Source: Candidatus Alloruminococcus vanvlietii (GTDB taxonomy: Bacteria; Bacillota; Clostridia; Oscillospirales; Ruminococcaceae). From it: a stretch of 51,357 nucleotides of DNA. This document shows, in pieces, positions 34,851 through 43,579 of the stretch (its first letter is position 1; every line of letters begins with the position of its first letter). The stretch lies in assembly GCA_904420505.1 (NCBI GenBank), contig CAJFVS010000075.1:1-51357 (forward strand), in the 5' to 3' direction. The notes beneath the pieces are model-generated. The model was not told the DNA's origin. It saw only the letters and a program-made list of their open reading frames with translations, and did not search any database. The translations under genes were made by a program, and so were the position numbers.

Positions 34851-34879
34851 TTGCAAATTAGAAAAGGGTATAGTATACT
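34851..34879 (+). promoter_or_regulatory. Promoter of the Rrf2-type gene
   Basis: TTGCAA (34851-34856) and TATACT (34874-34879) at 17-bp spacing, 33 bases before the ATG. The -10 overlaps a palindrome. No terminator separates it from rpoD, so some read-through is likely. Confidence 0.8.
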
Positions 34880-34887
34880 AAAACTAT
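34870..34887 (+). promoter_or_regulatory. Candidate Rrf2 operator
   Basis: TAGTATACTA (34871-34880) is a perfect palindrome covering the -10 box, and a second ACTAT half-site follows at 34883-34887. Autorepression by the Rrf2 protein is inferred. Confidence 0.55.
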
Positions 34888-34912
34888 CTACTTTGCAAGG
34901 GAGGGATGTTCT

Positions 34913-35308
34913 ATGTACATTACGCTGGAGTCGGATTACGCGATCCGCATTGTATCTTGCCTGGCGCAGGAGCAAAAACGGATGGACGCGCGCAGTATTT
35001 CGGAAAAAACAAACGTCACGCTGCGTTTTGCGCTTAAAATCCTGCGCAAGCTGGTGGCAGGGAACATCATCAAATCGTATAAAGGCACCCATGGCGGCTA
35101 TGAGCTGGCCCGCCCTTTAAAAGACATATCGCTAAAAGACGTGATTGAAATTGTGGAAGGCGAATATGCGTTTTCCCGCTGTTTGGAAGGCTCGTTTTGC
35201 TGTTCGCGCGAACAAGGCACGCCTTGTACGTTCCAAAGGGTGTTTGCGGAGGTTTCGCAGATGGTAAAAGCAAGATTGTCTGAGGCGACATTTGACAAAC
35301 TGGTTTGA
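34913..35308 (+). CDS. Rrf2-family transcription regulator with Fe-S type cysteines
   Basis: A 131-residue winged-helix protein. It begins MYITLESDYAIRIVSCLAQ, has the recognition region TLRFALKILRKL and the family signature GTHGGYELARP. The C-terminal part holds Cys90, Cys96, Cys97 and Cys105, spaced much like the three cluster cysteines of IscR (92, 98, 104), so it may sense Fe-S state, redox or NO. Its promoter carries a palindrome over the -10. No isc or suf gene is adjacent, so its targets lie elsewhere. Confidence 0.92.
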   Translation: MYITLESDYAIRIVSCLAQEQKRMDARSISEKTNVTLRFALKILRKLVAGNIIKSYKGTHGGYELARPLKDISLKDVIEIVEGEYAFSRCLEGSFCCSREQGTPCTFQRVFAEVSQMVKARLSEATFDKLV

Positions 35309-35319
35309 CAATACATACA

Positions 35320-35356
35320 AAAGCGCCGGAAAAATTTTTTCGGTGCTTTCTTTTTT
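35320..35356 (+). terminator. Rho-independent terminator
   Basis: AAAGCGCCG (35320-35328) pairs with CGGTGCTTT (35341-35349) with one G-U pair; CTTTTTT follows. It ends the rpoD/Rrf2 region. Confidence 0.85.
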
Positions 35357-35422
35357 CTATTCATCCCGCAAACATATTTTTATGGTATGATAGAGATGAA
35401 TCTTGGCAAAGGGGTATGGAGT

Positions 35423-38239
35423 ATGCAGCGGTATAAAAAATACATATGGGGGTTTGTAGCATGCCTTTTGGTGCTGCAAGCCGCCATTTTTGCACCGGTG
35501 CGGGCGGATGCGACGGTTTTTTACCAGGATGAAGAAACCCGCAGCCTGTATGTGGATGTACTTGGGCAAAGGGATTTGTTCGATGCGGATACGGTGGATA
35601 CCGGCCAGGCAAGGCAGGAAATAGAAGATATGCTTTTGTTTGCAAGCGAACAAGGGTTTGATTCGGTAATGGTTTCTGCCGGCACCTTGGCGCAGGCCAT
35701 GTATGTTTCCGATTATGTTCCCATGGCGCCCAACCTGCATTTGGACGGGTTTGACCCGCTTGCCTTTTTGCTGCAAAGGGCGCAGGAGCTGGGGCTGAAG
35801 GTGGGCTGTGTACTGGATGTAAGCTGGGGTTTTCGCAGCACGGAGTACAGCACGGAGGATTTTTCCGCATTTTCGCCGGCCAGCAAATACAGTTTTGCCA
35901 CCTATGCCATGGGCACCGACGTATATTTTGACATTGGCAAGCCCGCCGTACAGGCGCTGGCTGTTCAGGTGCTGCAGGAATTTGCCCAAAAATACGATGT
36001 GGATATGGTGATGCTGCAAAATGCGTATTACCCGGACGTAGTGGTGGCGGACGACGTTACCTTCCAAAACAGCGGCTATAGCGAATACAGCCTTTTCCAC
36101 CAAGAAAAGGCGCTGGCTTTTTTAAGCGCATGCGTGCAGGCGCTTAGGCAAACCTGCGATGCGGACATCGGCGTTATGGTGCCCGATGATGCAAGCGCGA
36201 TGCAGCAAATACACGGCATAGGGCTTACGCAGATTTTGCAGCTGGAGGTGGACTGTATTGCCCCTGTGATGCAAACCCCTTTGCAGACAAGCGGCGTGGA
36301 TTATACCGACCGGCTGGAATACCTTACCATGATGTGCCAAGACCAGGTGCGCTTAATGCCTGTTTTATTAAGCGATTTGGTGGAAGACGGCACGTTTTAC
36401 AACGACTATGAGATGAATTTTCAAATTTTGTACAACCGCACGCAGGATGTAAACGCCTTTGCCCTGCGCGGCTATAAAAGCTTAAAAAACAGCGAAAACG
36501 GGCGCATGCAGGCGCTGGAAGCCCTGTTTGAAGACCGGCAGATACGCACCCAGGTGGATTTGGAAGTTTTAGAAGAATTGGCGTTTGGCCGCCCGTCTGG
36601 CAGCGCCACCACCTACGACAGCACCTTTTTTGTCACCGGCACCTCCGACCCCAGCCTGCCGCTGTATGTGGATGGGCAATTGGTGGATAACCGCGGGGAA
36701 CACGGGGAATTTGGCGTGCTGGTGGAACTTGACATCGGCAAAAACACCATTGTGGCCCGGCAGGGAAGCGTTACCGATTCGGTGACCATTACCCGTTACG
36801 ACACCGACACTGACCCCACCCCTATCCAGGTGATTACCAAAAACAGCATGTACCCGCTTTACGATGTGCTGGAAACAGACAAAACCGAAATTGTGGTAAG
36901 CTGTACGGCCCCTGCGGGCGCGCGCGTATGGGTGGAGATTGACGGCAACGACTACGAGCTGTTCCAGGTGGCGGATGCCCAGGCGGGGATACCTGCAAAG
37001 TTTCAAGAGACGATTGTGTTGGATACCGGTGTGGCGGAGGATGAAGTCATCGATTTAGGGCAGCTTACCTACACGCTTTCCTACAACGGGGCCCAAAGCG
37101 AATATACCTCTGCCGGGCGGCTGTATGTGCAGGGGGAAAACGCTTACCCCAAATTCAAAGTGACCTACCCGTTTTCCAACGTGTACGAAACCGCGGCGGA
37201 AAGCAAGTCGGTGCAAACCTATCTGCCGCTGCATGCCACAGGGTACATCAAAGGCACCGAAGGCAATTTCTTTTTAACCTCGGCCGGGTATATTAGCCGC
37301 GGGCAGGTGGAAGTGTTAACCGGCAAAATGCCCGAGCTTTCTTACGATGTAACCGGTATTGTTTCCAAGCGCGATGGGCGCGAAGAGCAAATTACAATAA
37401 AAGGCTTTACCGAACCGGTTTTTGCCGCTACCATGCAGGACAATGTGGTAAAAATCACCTTTTATGACGCAACCCTCGCAGCGGATATGCTGCTTTCGCT
37501 CAATTCCATGGTATCCTCGTTGCAGATAGACCATGCCAGCGGCAACACCTATGTGACCATCACCCCCAAAGAGGGCGTTACCCTGTGGGGTTATGATGTG
37601 GAATACCGCCATGACGACACGGTGATTACCCTTAAACAGGCGCCAACGCTTTCGGATGTGGAAGGCAAACCGCTTTCGGGCATTTCGGTGATGGTGGATG
37701 CGGGCCATGGCGGGGATGACCCCGGCGCTTTGGGCGCGGCAGGTACAAACGGCCCGATGGAAGCGGCGCTGAACTTGGCCATTGCCCAGCAGTTAAAGGC
37801 CCAGTTGGAGGATTTGGGCGCCACCGTGTACATGGTGCGCGAAAACGACCAATGGGTTACTTTGATAGACCGTTTGGGATTTTCTACCGCCTTAAAACCC
37901 GATTTCTTTGTGGCGGTCCATCAAAACGCATTGGCTTACCAAACCGACAACAGCAAAATCGACGGCCTGGAAGTGTACTATTTTGATGAAAACTCCGGGC
38001 AATATGCCCAAAACATCGCCAACGCGATGGAAGAAACCACCGGGCGCAACAACAAAGGGGAAATTTACTCGTATTTTTATGTGACCAAAACCAGCTTTTG
38101 CCGGTCGGTGCTGGTGGAAAACGGGTATATCCCCAACGCGCAGGAATATTCGCTTATTGTACAGCCCGAACAGATAGAAGCAAGCGCCCAAGGCATTTTG
38201 CAGGGCATTGTGCAAACCATAGAAGATTTTACAAGCTGA
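35423..38239 (+). CDS. Secreted glycosidase-like (GHL10-type) / N-acetylmuramoyl-L-alanine amidase fusion
   Basis: A 938-residue exported protein. Residues 8-30 are a signal peptide (YIWGFVACLLVLQAAIFAPV). Residues about 35-300 look like a TIM-barrel glycosidase-like (GHL10/DUF187) domain: SLYVDVLGQR, FDIGKPAVQALAVQV and YDVDMVMLQNAYYPD. About 400-640 are beta-rich Ig-like repeats, and about 650-745 an AMIN-like domain. The last 185 residues are an amidase_3 domain with its zinc and catalytic residues: His762 (DAGHGG), Glu780, His833 (VAVHQNA) and Glu899 (LVENGY). So it probably binds wall glycan and cuts the amide between MurNAc and L-Ala. It is a single-gene unit. The ATG at 35423 follows GGGGTATGGAG. 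Confidence 0.88.
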   Translation: MQRYKKYIWGFVACLLVLQAAIFAPVRADATVFYQDEETRSLYVDVLGQRDLFDADTVDTGQARQEIEDMLLFASEQGFDSVMVSAGTLAQAMYVSDYVPMAPNLHLDGFDPLAFLLQRAQELGLKVGCVLDVSWGFRSTEYSTEDFSAFSPASKYSFATYAMGTDVYFDIGKPAVQALAVQVLQEFAQKYDVDMVMLQNAYYPDVVVADDVTFQNSGYSEYSLFHQEKALAFLSACVQALRQTCDADIGVMVPDDASAMQQIHGIGLTQILQLEVDCIAPVMQTPLQTSGVDYTDRLEYLTMMCQDQVRLMPVLLSDLVEDGTFYNDYEMNFQILYNRTQDVNAFALRGYKSLKNSENGRMQALEALFEDRQIRTQVDLEVLEELAFGRPSGSATTYDSTFFVTGTSDPSLPLYVDGQLVDNRGEHGEFGVLVELDIGKNTIVARQGSVTDSVTITRYDTDTDPTPIQVITKNSMYPLYDVLETDKTEIVVSCTAPAGARVWVEIDGNDYELFQVADAQAGIPAKFQETIVLDTGVAEDEVIDLGQLTYTLSYNGAQSEYTSAGRLYVQGENAYPKFKVTYPFSNVYETAAESKSVQTYLPLHATGYIKGTEGNFFLTSAGYISRGQVEVLTGKMPELSYDVTGIVSKRDGREEQITIKGFTEPVFAATMQDNVVKITFYDATLAADMLLSLNSMVSSLQIDHASGNTYVTITPKEGVTLWGYDVEYRHDDTVITLKQAPTLSDVEGKPLSGISVMVDAGHGGDDPGALGAAGTNGPMEAALNLAIAQQLKAQLEDLGATVYMVRENDQWVTLIDRLGFSTALKPDFFVAVHQNALAYQTDNSKIDGLEVYYFDENSGQYAQNIANAMEETTGRNNKGEIYSYFYVTKTSFCRSVLVENGYIPNAQEYSLIVQPEQIEASAQGILQGIVQTIEDFTS

Positions 38240-38250
38240 AAAAGCAAAAC

Positions 38251-38283
38251 AAAAGGCCTCCGGAATTTCCGGTGGCCTTTTTT
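38251..38283. terminator. Bidirectional terminator
   Basis: AAAAGGCCTCCGGAA pairs with TTCCGGTGGCCTTTT with one mismatch, with T runs on both strands. It serves the amidase (plus) and the ABC exporter operon (minus). Confidence 0.9.
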
Positions 38284-38293
38284 ACGTTGTGTT

Positions 38294-40129
38294 TTACGCC
38301 CCTTGGCTGGAGGCAAACTGGCTGTTGTACAAATTGTAGTAAAAACCGTGCTGTGCCATCAAAGAATCGTGGTTGCCCATTTCGATGATATCGCCGTCTT
38401 TGAGCACCAGAATCATATCGGCATGGCGGATGGTAGAAAGCCTGTGCGCAATAACAAAATTGGTTCGCCCGTGCATGAGGTTTTTCATTGCCTGCTGGAT
38501 GAGCAGTTCGGTGCGCGTATCCACCGAGGAAGTCGCTTCGTCTAAAATCATAATCGGCGGGTCGGACAAGATGGCGCGCGCAATGGTTAAAAGCTGTTTT
38601 TGCCCTTGGGAAATGTTGTTGGCTTCCTCGTTTAGCATGGTGTCATAGCCTTCCGGCAAAGTTTTAATAAAGCTATCTGCAAACGCCGATTTGGCCGCTT
38701 GTTTGACCTCTTCATCGGTGGCGTTTAGTTTGCCGTAGCGGATATTTTCCATAATGGTGCCGCCAAACAGCCAGGTATCCTGCAGCACCATGCCAAAGAT
38801 GGAACGCAAATCCTCCCGGCGCATGTCGCGGATGTCCACGCCGTCTACCTTGATGGAACCGGAATTGACATCGTAAAAACGCAAAAGCAGGTTGATGATG
38901 GTGGTTTTGCCGGCGCCCGTAGGCCCTACAATGGCAACGGTCTGGCCGGCGTGCACATCGATGTTCAAATCGTGGATGAGGATGCGGTCGGGGCGGTAGC
39001 CAAACTGTACATGGTCAAACTGCACGTTGCCCTCAATGTGGTCAAGTTTTTTGGGCTTTTCGCTTTCGGGAATTTCTTCGGTCTCATCCAAAAAGTCAAA
39101 CACGCGTTCGGCCGCGGCAATGGTGGACTGGAACATATTCATAATGTTGGCAATTTGCCCGATGGGGTTGGTAAACTGGCGCATGTACTGCAAAAACGCC
39201 TGGATATTGCCAACGGCAAGCCCGGAAGTAGCCGCCAAAATACCGCCCAGCACGCACACCAGCACATAGCCGATGTTGCCAATAAAGTTGACGATGGGCA
39301 TCATAATGCTGGAGATAAACTGCGCTTTCCAGGAGTTTTGGTACAAATCCTCGTTGAGCTGTTCAAACTGGTCAATACAGGTTTGTTCGTGGTTGAACAC
39401 CCGCACCACATTGTGGCCGGTGTACATTTCTTCAATATAACCGCTGGTGCGCCCTAAGGATTGCTGCTGCCCGCGGAAGTATTTTTGCGAGCGTTTGACC
39501 ACGTTTTTGGTAAACAGCAGGGTAAAGGGCAGGGTGAGTATGGCGATAAGGGTAAGCAAAGGGGAAATGCTTAACATCATCACCGCCACGCTAATCACCG
39601 TGGTGATGGAGGTGACAAACTGGTTGACGCTTTGCTGCAGCGAGGTGGAGATGGTGTCCACATCGTTGGTAACACGGGACAAAATATCGCCGTGGGTGGT
39701 GGAGTCAAAATAGCGCAGGGGCAATTTGGGGATTTTGTTGTCTACGTCCCGGCGCAGGTTGTACATGGTTTTTTGCGAGGCATTGGAAAGCACAAACCCC
39801 GCCGTATAGGTGCATGCCGCGCTAACCAGGTAGATGATGATAAGGCGCACGGCAATGACCAGGATTTGTTCAAAATCAATAAACGCGCCCGGCACGCCCT
39901 GCAGTTTGGCAACCGAACCGTTGAAAACCAACGTGGTAATGGAACCCAAAATTTTAGGCGCCACTGCCGAAAGGATGGTGCCGGCGATGATGAGGAGGAT
40001 AACCAAGATAAACTGGAACTTGTAGGTTTTAAAATAGCCAAACAGGCGTTTGGTGGTGCCTTTAAAATCGTTGGCGCGCTCAACGGCGGCCGATACGCGC
40101 CCAGCACCGTGCATTTTGTGGGAACTCAT
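38294..40129 (-). CDS. Heterodimeric ABC exporter subunit with catalytic Walker B (TM288/BmrD-like)
   Basis: A 611-residue half-transporter: six membrane helices (about 30-330), then a nucleotide-binding domain. Walker A is GPTGAGKTT, Walker B is MILDEATSSVD with the catalytic Glu present, and the signature is ISQGQKQ instead of the consensus LSGGQ. That altered signature, with the partner's altered Walker B, is the known asymmetry of heterodimeric exporters such as BmrCD and TM287/288. Its start overlaps the partner's stop by four bases (ATGA). It would export drugs, lipids or peptides. Confidence 0.94.
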   Translation of the reverse strand: MSSHKMHGAGRVSAAVERANDFKGTTKRLFGYFKTYKFQFILVILLIIAGTILSAVAPKILGSITTLVFNGSVAKLQGVPGAFIDFEQILVIAVRLIIIYLVSAACTYTAGFVLSNASQKTMYNLRRDVDNKIPKLPLRYFDSTTHGDILSRVTNDVDTISTSLQQSVNQFVTSITTVISVAVMMLSISPLLTLIAILTLPFTLLFTKNVVKRSQKYFRGQQQSLGRTSGYIEEMYTGHNVVRVFNHEQTCIDQFEQLNEDLYQNSWKAQFISSIMMPIVNFIGNIGYVLVCVLGGILAATSGLAVGNIQAFLQYMRQFTNPIGQIANIMNMFQSTIAAAERVFDFLDETEEIPESEKPKKLDHIEGNVQFDHVQFGYRPDRILIHDLNIDVHAGQTVAIVGPTGAGKTTIINLLLRFYDVNSGSIKVDGVDIRDMRREDLRSIFGMVLQDTWLFGGTIMENIRYGKLNATDEEVKQAAKSAFADSFIKTLPEGYDTMLNEEANNISQGQKQLLTIARAILSDPPIMILDEATSSVDTRTELLIQQAMKNLMHGRTNFVIAHRLSTIRHADMILVLKDGDIIEMGNHDSLMAQHGFYYNLYNSQFASSQGA

Positions 40130-41859
40130 GCATCCATCTCCTCCTTTGAAAGCTGTGAAGAGGCAATTTCGCGGTAAACCTGGCAGGAAGCCAGCAGCTC
40201 TTTGTGGGTGCCTTTGCCCACTACGCGCCCGTTATCCAGCACCAAAATGGTATCGGCATCCATAATGCTGCTAATGCGCTGGGCCACAATAATAACGGTG
40301 GCGTCCTTTGTTTCTTTCTTCAAAGCGGCGCGCAGGGTGGCGTCGGTTTTAAAGTCCAAAGCCGAAAAACTGTCGTCAAACACATAAATTTCCGGGTTTT
40401 TTACAATGGCGCGCGCAATGGACAAACGCTGTTTTTGCCCGCCGGAAACGTTGGTGCCCCCCTGGGAGATATACGAATCAAACCCTTCGGGCTTGGCTTG
40501 GATGAAATCCAGCGCCTGGGCAATCTCGGCGGCATGGTGCACCTGCTCATCGGTGGCGTCTTTTTTGCCAAAGCAGATGTTTTCGCGGATGGTGCCTGAA
40601 AACAGTACCGCACGCTGCGGCACAAAGCCGATGCGCTCGCGCAAATCGTGCTGGGTGATGTCTTTGATATCCAGCCCGTTAAGCAAAATGCGCCCGCTGG
40701 TGGGGTCGTAAAAACGGGGGATCAAATTGACGATGGTGGATTTGCCAGAGCCCGTAGAGCCGATGATGGCGGTGGTTTGGCCGGGTCGCGCTTCAAACGA
40801 GATGTTTTCAATTGCCAAATCCTCGCTGTTGCCATAGCGGAAAGAGACGTTTTCAAAGGTTAAATAGCCGCGTTTGTGGTCCGCTGGGGGCTGGCTTTGC
40901 GCAGGGTCTACAATGGTGGCTTCGGCTGTTAATACTTCTTCAATACGTTTGGCCGAAACGCTTACCCTGGGCAAAAACACAAAAATCATGCCCACCATTA
41001 CCAGCGAAAGCATAATTTGCACCACATACTGTACCACGGCCATCAAGTTGCCGGCCTGCAAAAAGCCCTGGTCAACGCGCGTGGCGCCAAACCATACCAC
41101 CCCGATGGTTACAAAGTTGAGCACCAGCGTTAAGCTGGGCACCATCGAGGCCATCAAGCGGTGCACGCTTCTGGCGGTTTTCATCAAGTCTTCGTTGGCG
41201 CCTGCAAAGCGTTCGCGTTCATGTTCGGTGGTGTTGAATGCGCGGATAACCCGCACGCCGGTGAGCTTTTCGCGCATAATCTGGTTGATGCGGTCGATTT
41301 TTTTCTGCATCACGTTAAAGCGCGGGGAAGCCTTTAGGACAATAAACAGCAAAATGCCAATGAGCACCGGAACGGCTGCCAAAAGGATATAGGCAAGCTC
41401 GATATCGGTATACAGGGTCATAAACACCCCGCCGATAAAGGTAATGGGCGCGCTGACCACAACGCGGATACCCATAACGATAAAGGTTTGCATCTGCTGG
41501 GTATCGTTGGTGGTGCGGGTGATGAGCGAAGATGCGCCGAAGGTGTCAAATTCGGTTAAGGAATAATTTTCCACCTTGGAAAACACGGCGCTGCGCAGGG
41601 ACTTGGAATACCCAGCCGCAATGCGCGCAGCCAAATAGCCGGCGCCTACTGTACAGGCACAGCCTGCCAGCGTAATAAGCAGCATAATAAAGCCGGTGGC
41701 AAAAATATAGCCGATGTTGTTTTGCGCAATGCCGTTGTTGACAATGGATGACATAAACGACGGCAGCAGCAAATCGCAGGCCGACTGGCCGGCAACCAGC
41801 AGCACTGCTAAAAAAATCTTAGCCCGAAAAGGCTTAAGATACCCGATGACATGGGACAT
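40126..41859 (-). CDS. Heterodimeric ABC exporter subunit with degenerate Walker B (TM287/BmrC-like)
   Basis: A 577-residue half-transporter: six membrane helices, then a nucleotide-binding domain. Walker A is GSTGSGKST, the signature is consensus-like VSGGQKQ, but Walker B is VFDDSFSALD with Asp where the catalytic Glu should be. It therefore supplies the good signature to the partner's good Walker B, and pairs its own weak Walker B with the partner's altered signature. Only one site of the heterodimer hydrolyses ATP well. It follows the MarR gene by 12 bases in one operon. Confidence 0.94.
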   Translation of the reverse strand: MSHVIGYLKPFRAKIFLAVLLVAGQSACDLLLPSFMSSIVNNGIAQNNIGYIFATGFIMLLITLAGCACTVGAGYLAARIAAGYSKSLRSAVFSKVENYSLTEFDTFGASSLITRTTNDTQQMQTFIVMGIRVVVSAPITFIGGVFMTLYTDIELAYILLAAVPVLIGILLFIVLKASPRFNVMQKKIDRINQIMREKLTGVRVIRAFNTTEHERERFAGANEDLMKTARSVHRLMASMVPSLTLVLNFVTIGVVWFGATRVDQGFLQAGNLMAVVQYVVQIMLSLVMVGMIFVFLPRVSVSAKRIEEVLTAEATIVDPAQSQPPADHKRGYLTFENVSFRYGNSEDLAIENISFEARPGQTTAIIGSTGSGKSTIVNLIPRFYDPTSGRILLNGLDIKDITQHDLRERIGFVPQRAVLFSGTIRENICFGKKDATDEQVHHAAEIAQALDFIQAKPEGFDSYISQGGTNVSGGQKQRLSIARAIVKNPEIYVFDDSFSALDFKTDATLRAALKKETKDATVIIVAQRISSIMDADTILVLDNGRVVGKGTHKELLASCQVYREIASSQLSKEEMDA

Positions 41860-41871
41860 GCCACATCCTCC

Positions 41872-42312
41872 TTACTTTGATGATTCTTGCTTGGAAACAA
41901 ACTGGTTGACAAGCTGCAAAAGGCGGATAAGCTCCAGGGTTTGTTCTTCCCCCAGGTATTCCACTAAATCCTGCACGCGGTTTCGCATATGCGTTTTGAT
42001 TTTTTGCGCAAGCTCTTTGCCTTTTGGGGTAAGCTGCAAAAAGATTTCCCGCCGGTTTTGCGGGTTGATAATTCGTTCAATAAGCCCTTGTTCTTCCAAC
42101 GAAGCCAACAGCGGGCTTACCGAAGCGGGGGATACCCCTAAAAAACCGCTAATATCCCGCGGGCGTAAAAGCTTATCTACATCTAAACAGCCTAGCACGG
42201 CGGTTTCACTGGGTTTTAAATCGGTTTTGGGCATCCCGTAAAAAAATTTCTGCTTTTTGTGGAACAAAAAGGTTTGAATCAAGCTGGATGCCAATTCTTG
42301 TTTGGTTTGCAA
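41872..42312 (-). CDS. MarR-family transcription regulator
   Basis: A 146-residue winged-helix regulator of MarR type. Its helix-turn-helix region is DKLLRPRDISGFLGVSPASVSPLLASLEEQGLI, followed by the wing INPQNRREIFLQLT. It leads a three-gene minus-strand operon with the two exporter subunits, a standard drug-efflux arrangement. The start is a TTG at 42312: AAAGGGGGA lies just before it, whereas the frame upstream to 42339 contains that ribosome site itself. A palindrome in the leader is a likely self-binding site. The inducing ligand is unknown. Confidence 0.9.
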   Translation of the reverse strand: MQTKQELASSLIQTFLFHKKQKFFYGMPKTDLKPSETAVLGCLDVDKLLRPRDISGFLGVSPASVSPLLASLEEQGLIERIINPQNRREIFLQLTPKGKELAQKIKTHMRNRVQDLVEYLGEEQTLELIRLLQLVNQFVSKQESSK

Positions 42313-42351
42313 ACAGATTCCCCCTTTGGGTTTGCACAATTAATTCATATT

Positions 42352-42364
42352 CCAAATAGTTTGG
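42352..42364 (-). promoter_or_regulatory. Candidate MarR operator
   Basis: CCAAA, TAG, TTTGG: a palindrome flanked by A+T-rich arms, between the promoter and the TTG start of the MarR gene. Autorepression is inferred. Confidence 0.5.
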
Positions 42365-42386
42365 TTTTTGAAATATATCAGAGCAA

Positions 42387-42415
42387 AGTATAAAAGCTTT
42401 TTTGGGCAAAGTCAA
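42387..42415 (-). promoter_or_regulatory. Promoter of the MarR/exporter operon
   Basis: On the minus strand TTGACT (42415-42410) and TATACT (42392-42387) at exactly 17-bp spacing. Its -35 touches the -35 of the opposite lysO promoter. Confidence 0.85.
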
Positions 42416-42444
42416 TGAACATTCTGTTAAAAATATGCTATAAT
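42416..42444 (+). promoter_or_regulatory. Promoter of the lysO gene pair
   Basis: A perfect TATAAT (42439-42444) with TATGC before it (extended -10) and a partial -35 TGAACA (42416-42421) at 17-bp spacing. Confidence 0.75.
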
Positions 42445-42468
42445 ACCCAATAGGAGGGGAAAAGCAAA

Positions 42469-42759
42469 ATGGATATGGTTATCATTGCTATGCTTATAGG
42501 CATTTGCCTGGGGGTTGCCATATTCCCCAAAAAGTGGGCAAAAGCCAATTCACGCATACAGATGGCGTTTGTTTTGCTCATCCTTTTTTCTATGGGTATG
42601 GGGCTGGGCGGCAACGCGCATTTTTTTGAAAATGTAAAAGAAGCCGGCTTGCAGGCGCTGGGTTTATCCTTGGCTACCATTGGGGGCAGCGTGCTGCTGG
42701 TATATATATTCACCCGCCTGGTGCCTTTTAAAAAGAACAGCAAGGGGGATGCGCCATGA
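42469..42759 (+). CDS. LysO-family transporter, N-terminal part (separate subunit)
   Basis: A 96-residue membrane protein with three hydrophobic helices (about 3-18, 31-47 and 62-84). It matches the N-terminal third of LysO (YbjE), the lysine exporter of E. coli (about 300 residues): MIGICLGVAIFP-like start, then IQMAFVLLILFSMGMGLG. The next gene supplies the rest and overlaps its stop by four bases (ATGA), so the two products likely assemble as one carrier. AGGAGGGG precedes the ATG. Confidence 0.82.
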   Translation: MDMVIIAMLIGICLGVAIFPKKWAKANSRIQMAFVLLILFSMGMGLGGNAHFFENVKEAGLQALGLSLATIGGSVLLVYIFTRLVPFKKNSKGDAP

Positions 42760-43370
42760 TGGTGCTGGCGGTTATTGCCTCTTTGGTGCTGGGGGTTATA
42801 AGCGGAAAATTCTTCTTTCCGCCCGAGTGGATTGCGCTGAGCGACCGGCTGGCCAGCATCGCGCTTGTTCTGCTTATTTTATCCATCGGCATCGACGTTG
42901 GCATGCGCCGGGATGTATTCCAAAAAATGAAAGAATACCATATAAAGGTGTTTTTAATCCCTTTTGGCGTAGTGGCCGGCTCGCTTCTGTTGGGCACGCT
43001 GTGCGGCGTGCTTATGGGCATAGACGCCCCCACCAGCGCCGCTATTTCGGCGGGGATGGGCTGGTATAGTTTATCCTCGGTGCTGCTTAAGGATTTGGCA
43101 GGCGTGCAGGCGGGTACGTTAAGCCTGCTAAGCAACCTGTTTCGGGAGATTTTTTCATTTATCCTCATTCCATTTTTGGCCAAATATATAAGCCCTTATA
43201 CCGCTGTTGCATCGGCGGCGGCCACCAGCGAGGATACAACCCTTGCATTTATTGGCAAATACACCACGGCGGATGTGACGGTGATGGCGGTTATCAATGG
43301 GGTGATATGCTCGGCTTTGGTGCCGGTTTTAACCCCTTTGGTTTACGATGTTTTGTCCATCTTTTGCTAA
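42756..43370 (+). CDS. LysO-family transporter, C-terminal part (separate subunit)
   Basis: A 204-residue membrane protein with about five to six helices, corresponding to the C-terminal two thirds of LysO. Recognisable stretches are RLASIALVLLILSIGIDVGM, the ion/substrate region SAGMGWYSLSSVLLKDLAG and LSNLFREIFSFILIPFLAKY. It should export lysine or a similar amino acid. AAGGGGGAT sits before the ATG. A hairpin terminator follows. The split into two genes is known from other Firmicutes and is not a mutation, because both parts have their own starts and coupling. Confidence 0.88.
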   Translation: MMVLAVIASLVLGVISGKFFFPPEWIALSDRLASIALVLLILSIGIDVGMRRDVFQKMKEYHIKVFLIPFGVVAGSLLLGTLCGVLMGIDAPTSAAISAGMGWYSLSSVLLKDLAGVQAGTLSLLSNLFREIFSFILIPFLAKYISPYTAVASAAATSEDTTLAFIGKYTTADVTVMAVINGVICSALVPVLTPLVYDVLSIFC

Positions 43371-43382
43371 TGTATCCACAAC

Positions 43383-43430
43383 GGCGGCCGGGGGCGCAAC
43401 TTGTTTGCCTGGTAGGCCGCCCCATTTTTT
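43383..43430 (+). terminator. Probable terminator of the lysO pair
   Basis: GGCGGCC (43383-43389) pairs with GGCCGCC (43415-43421) across a 25-base loop, followed by CCATTTTTT. The long loop lowers confidence. Confidence 0.6.
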
Positions 43431-43579
43431 GGCAGCTGAGCCCAAAGGGGGCAACCGGCAACCTACCGGCAAGCGGCGGCAGGCGCTTGTATAGAGCCTG
43501 CAGGGCTTGTGCTACATAAGAGACAACACCGGCGCACACGGTTTTGGCGGCGTGCGGCCGTAAAGAGGAGGACGTTTTT

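Noticed and set aside
38294-41859. Altered ABC signature (ISQGQ) and Walker B (VFDD) read as damaging mutations
   Set aside because: They are complementary and match the known asymmetric sites of heterodimeric exporters.
42312-42339. MarR start at the TTG at 42339
   Set aside because: The AAAGGGGGA ribosome site lies downstream of that codon and fits the TTG at 42312.
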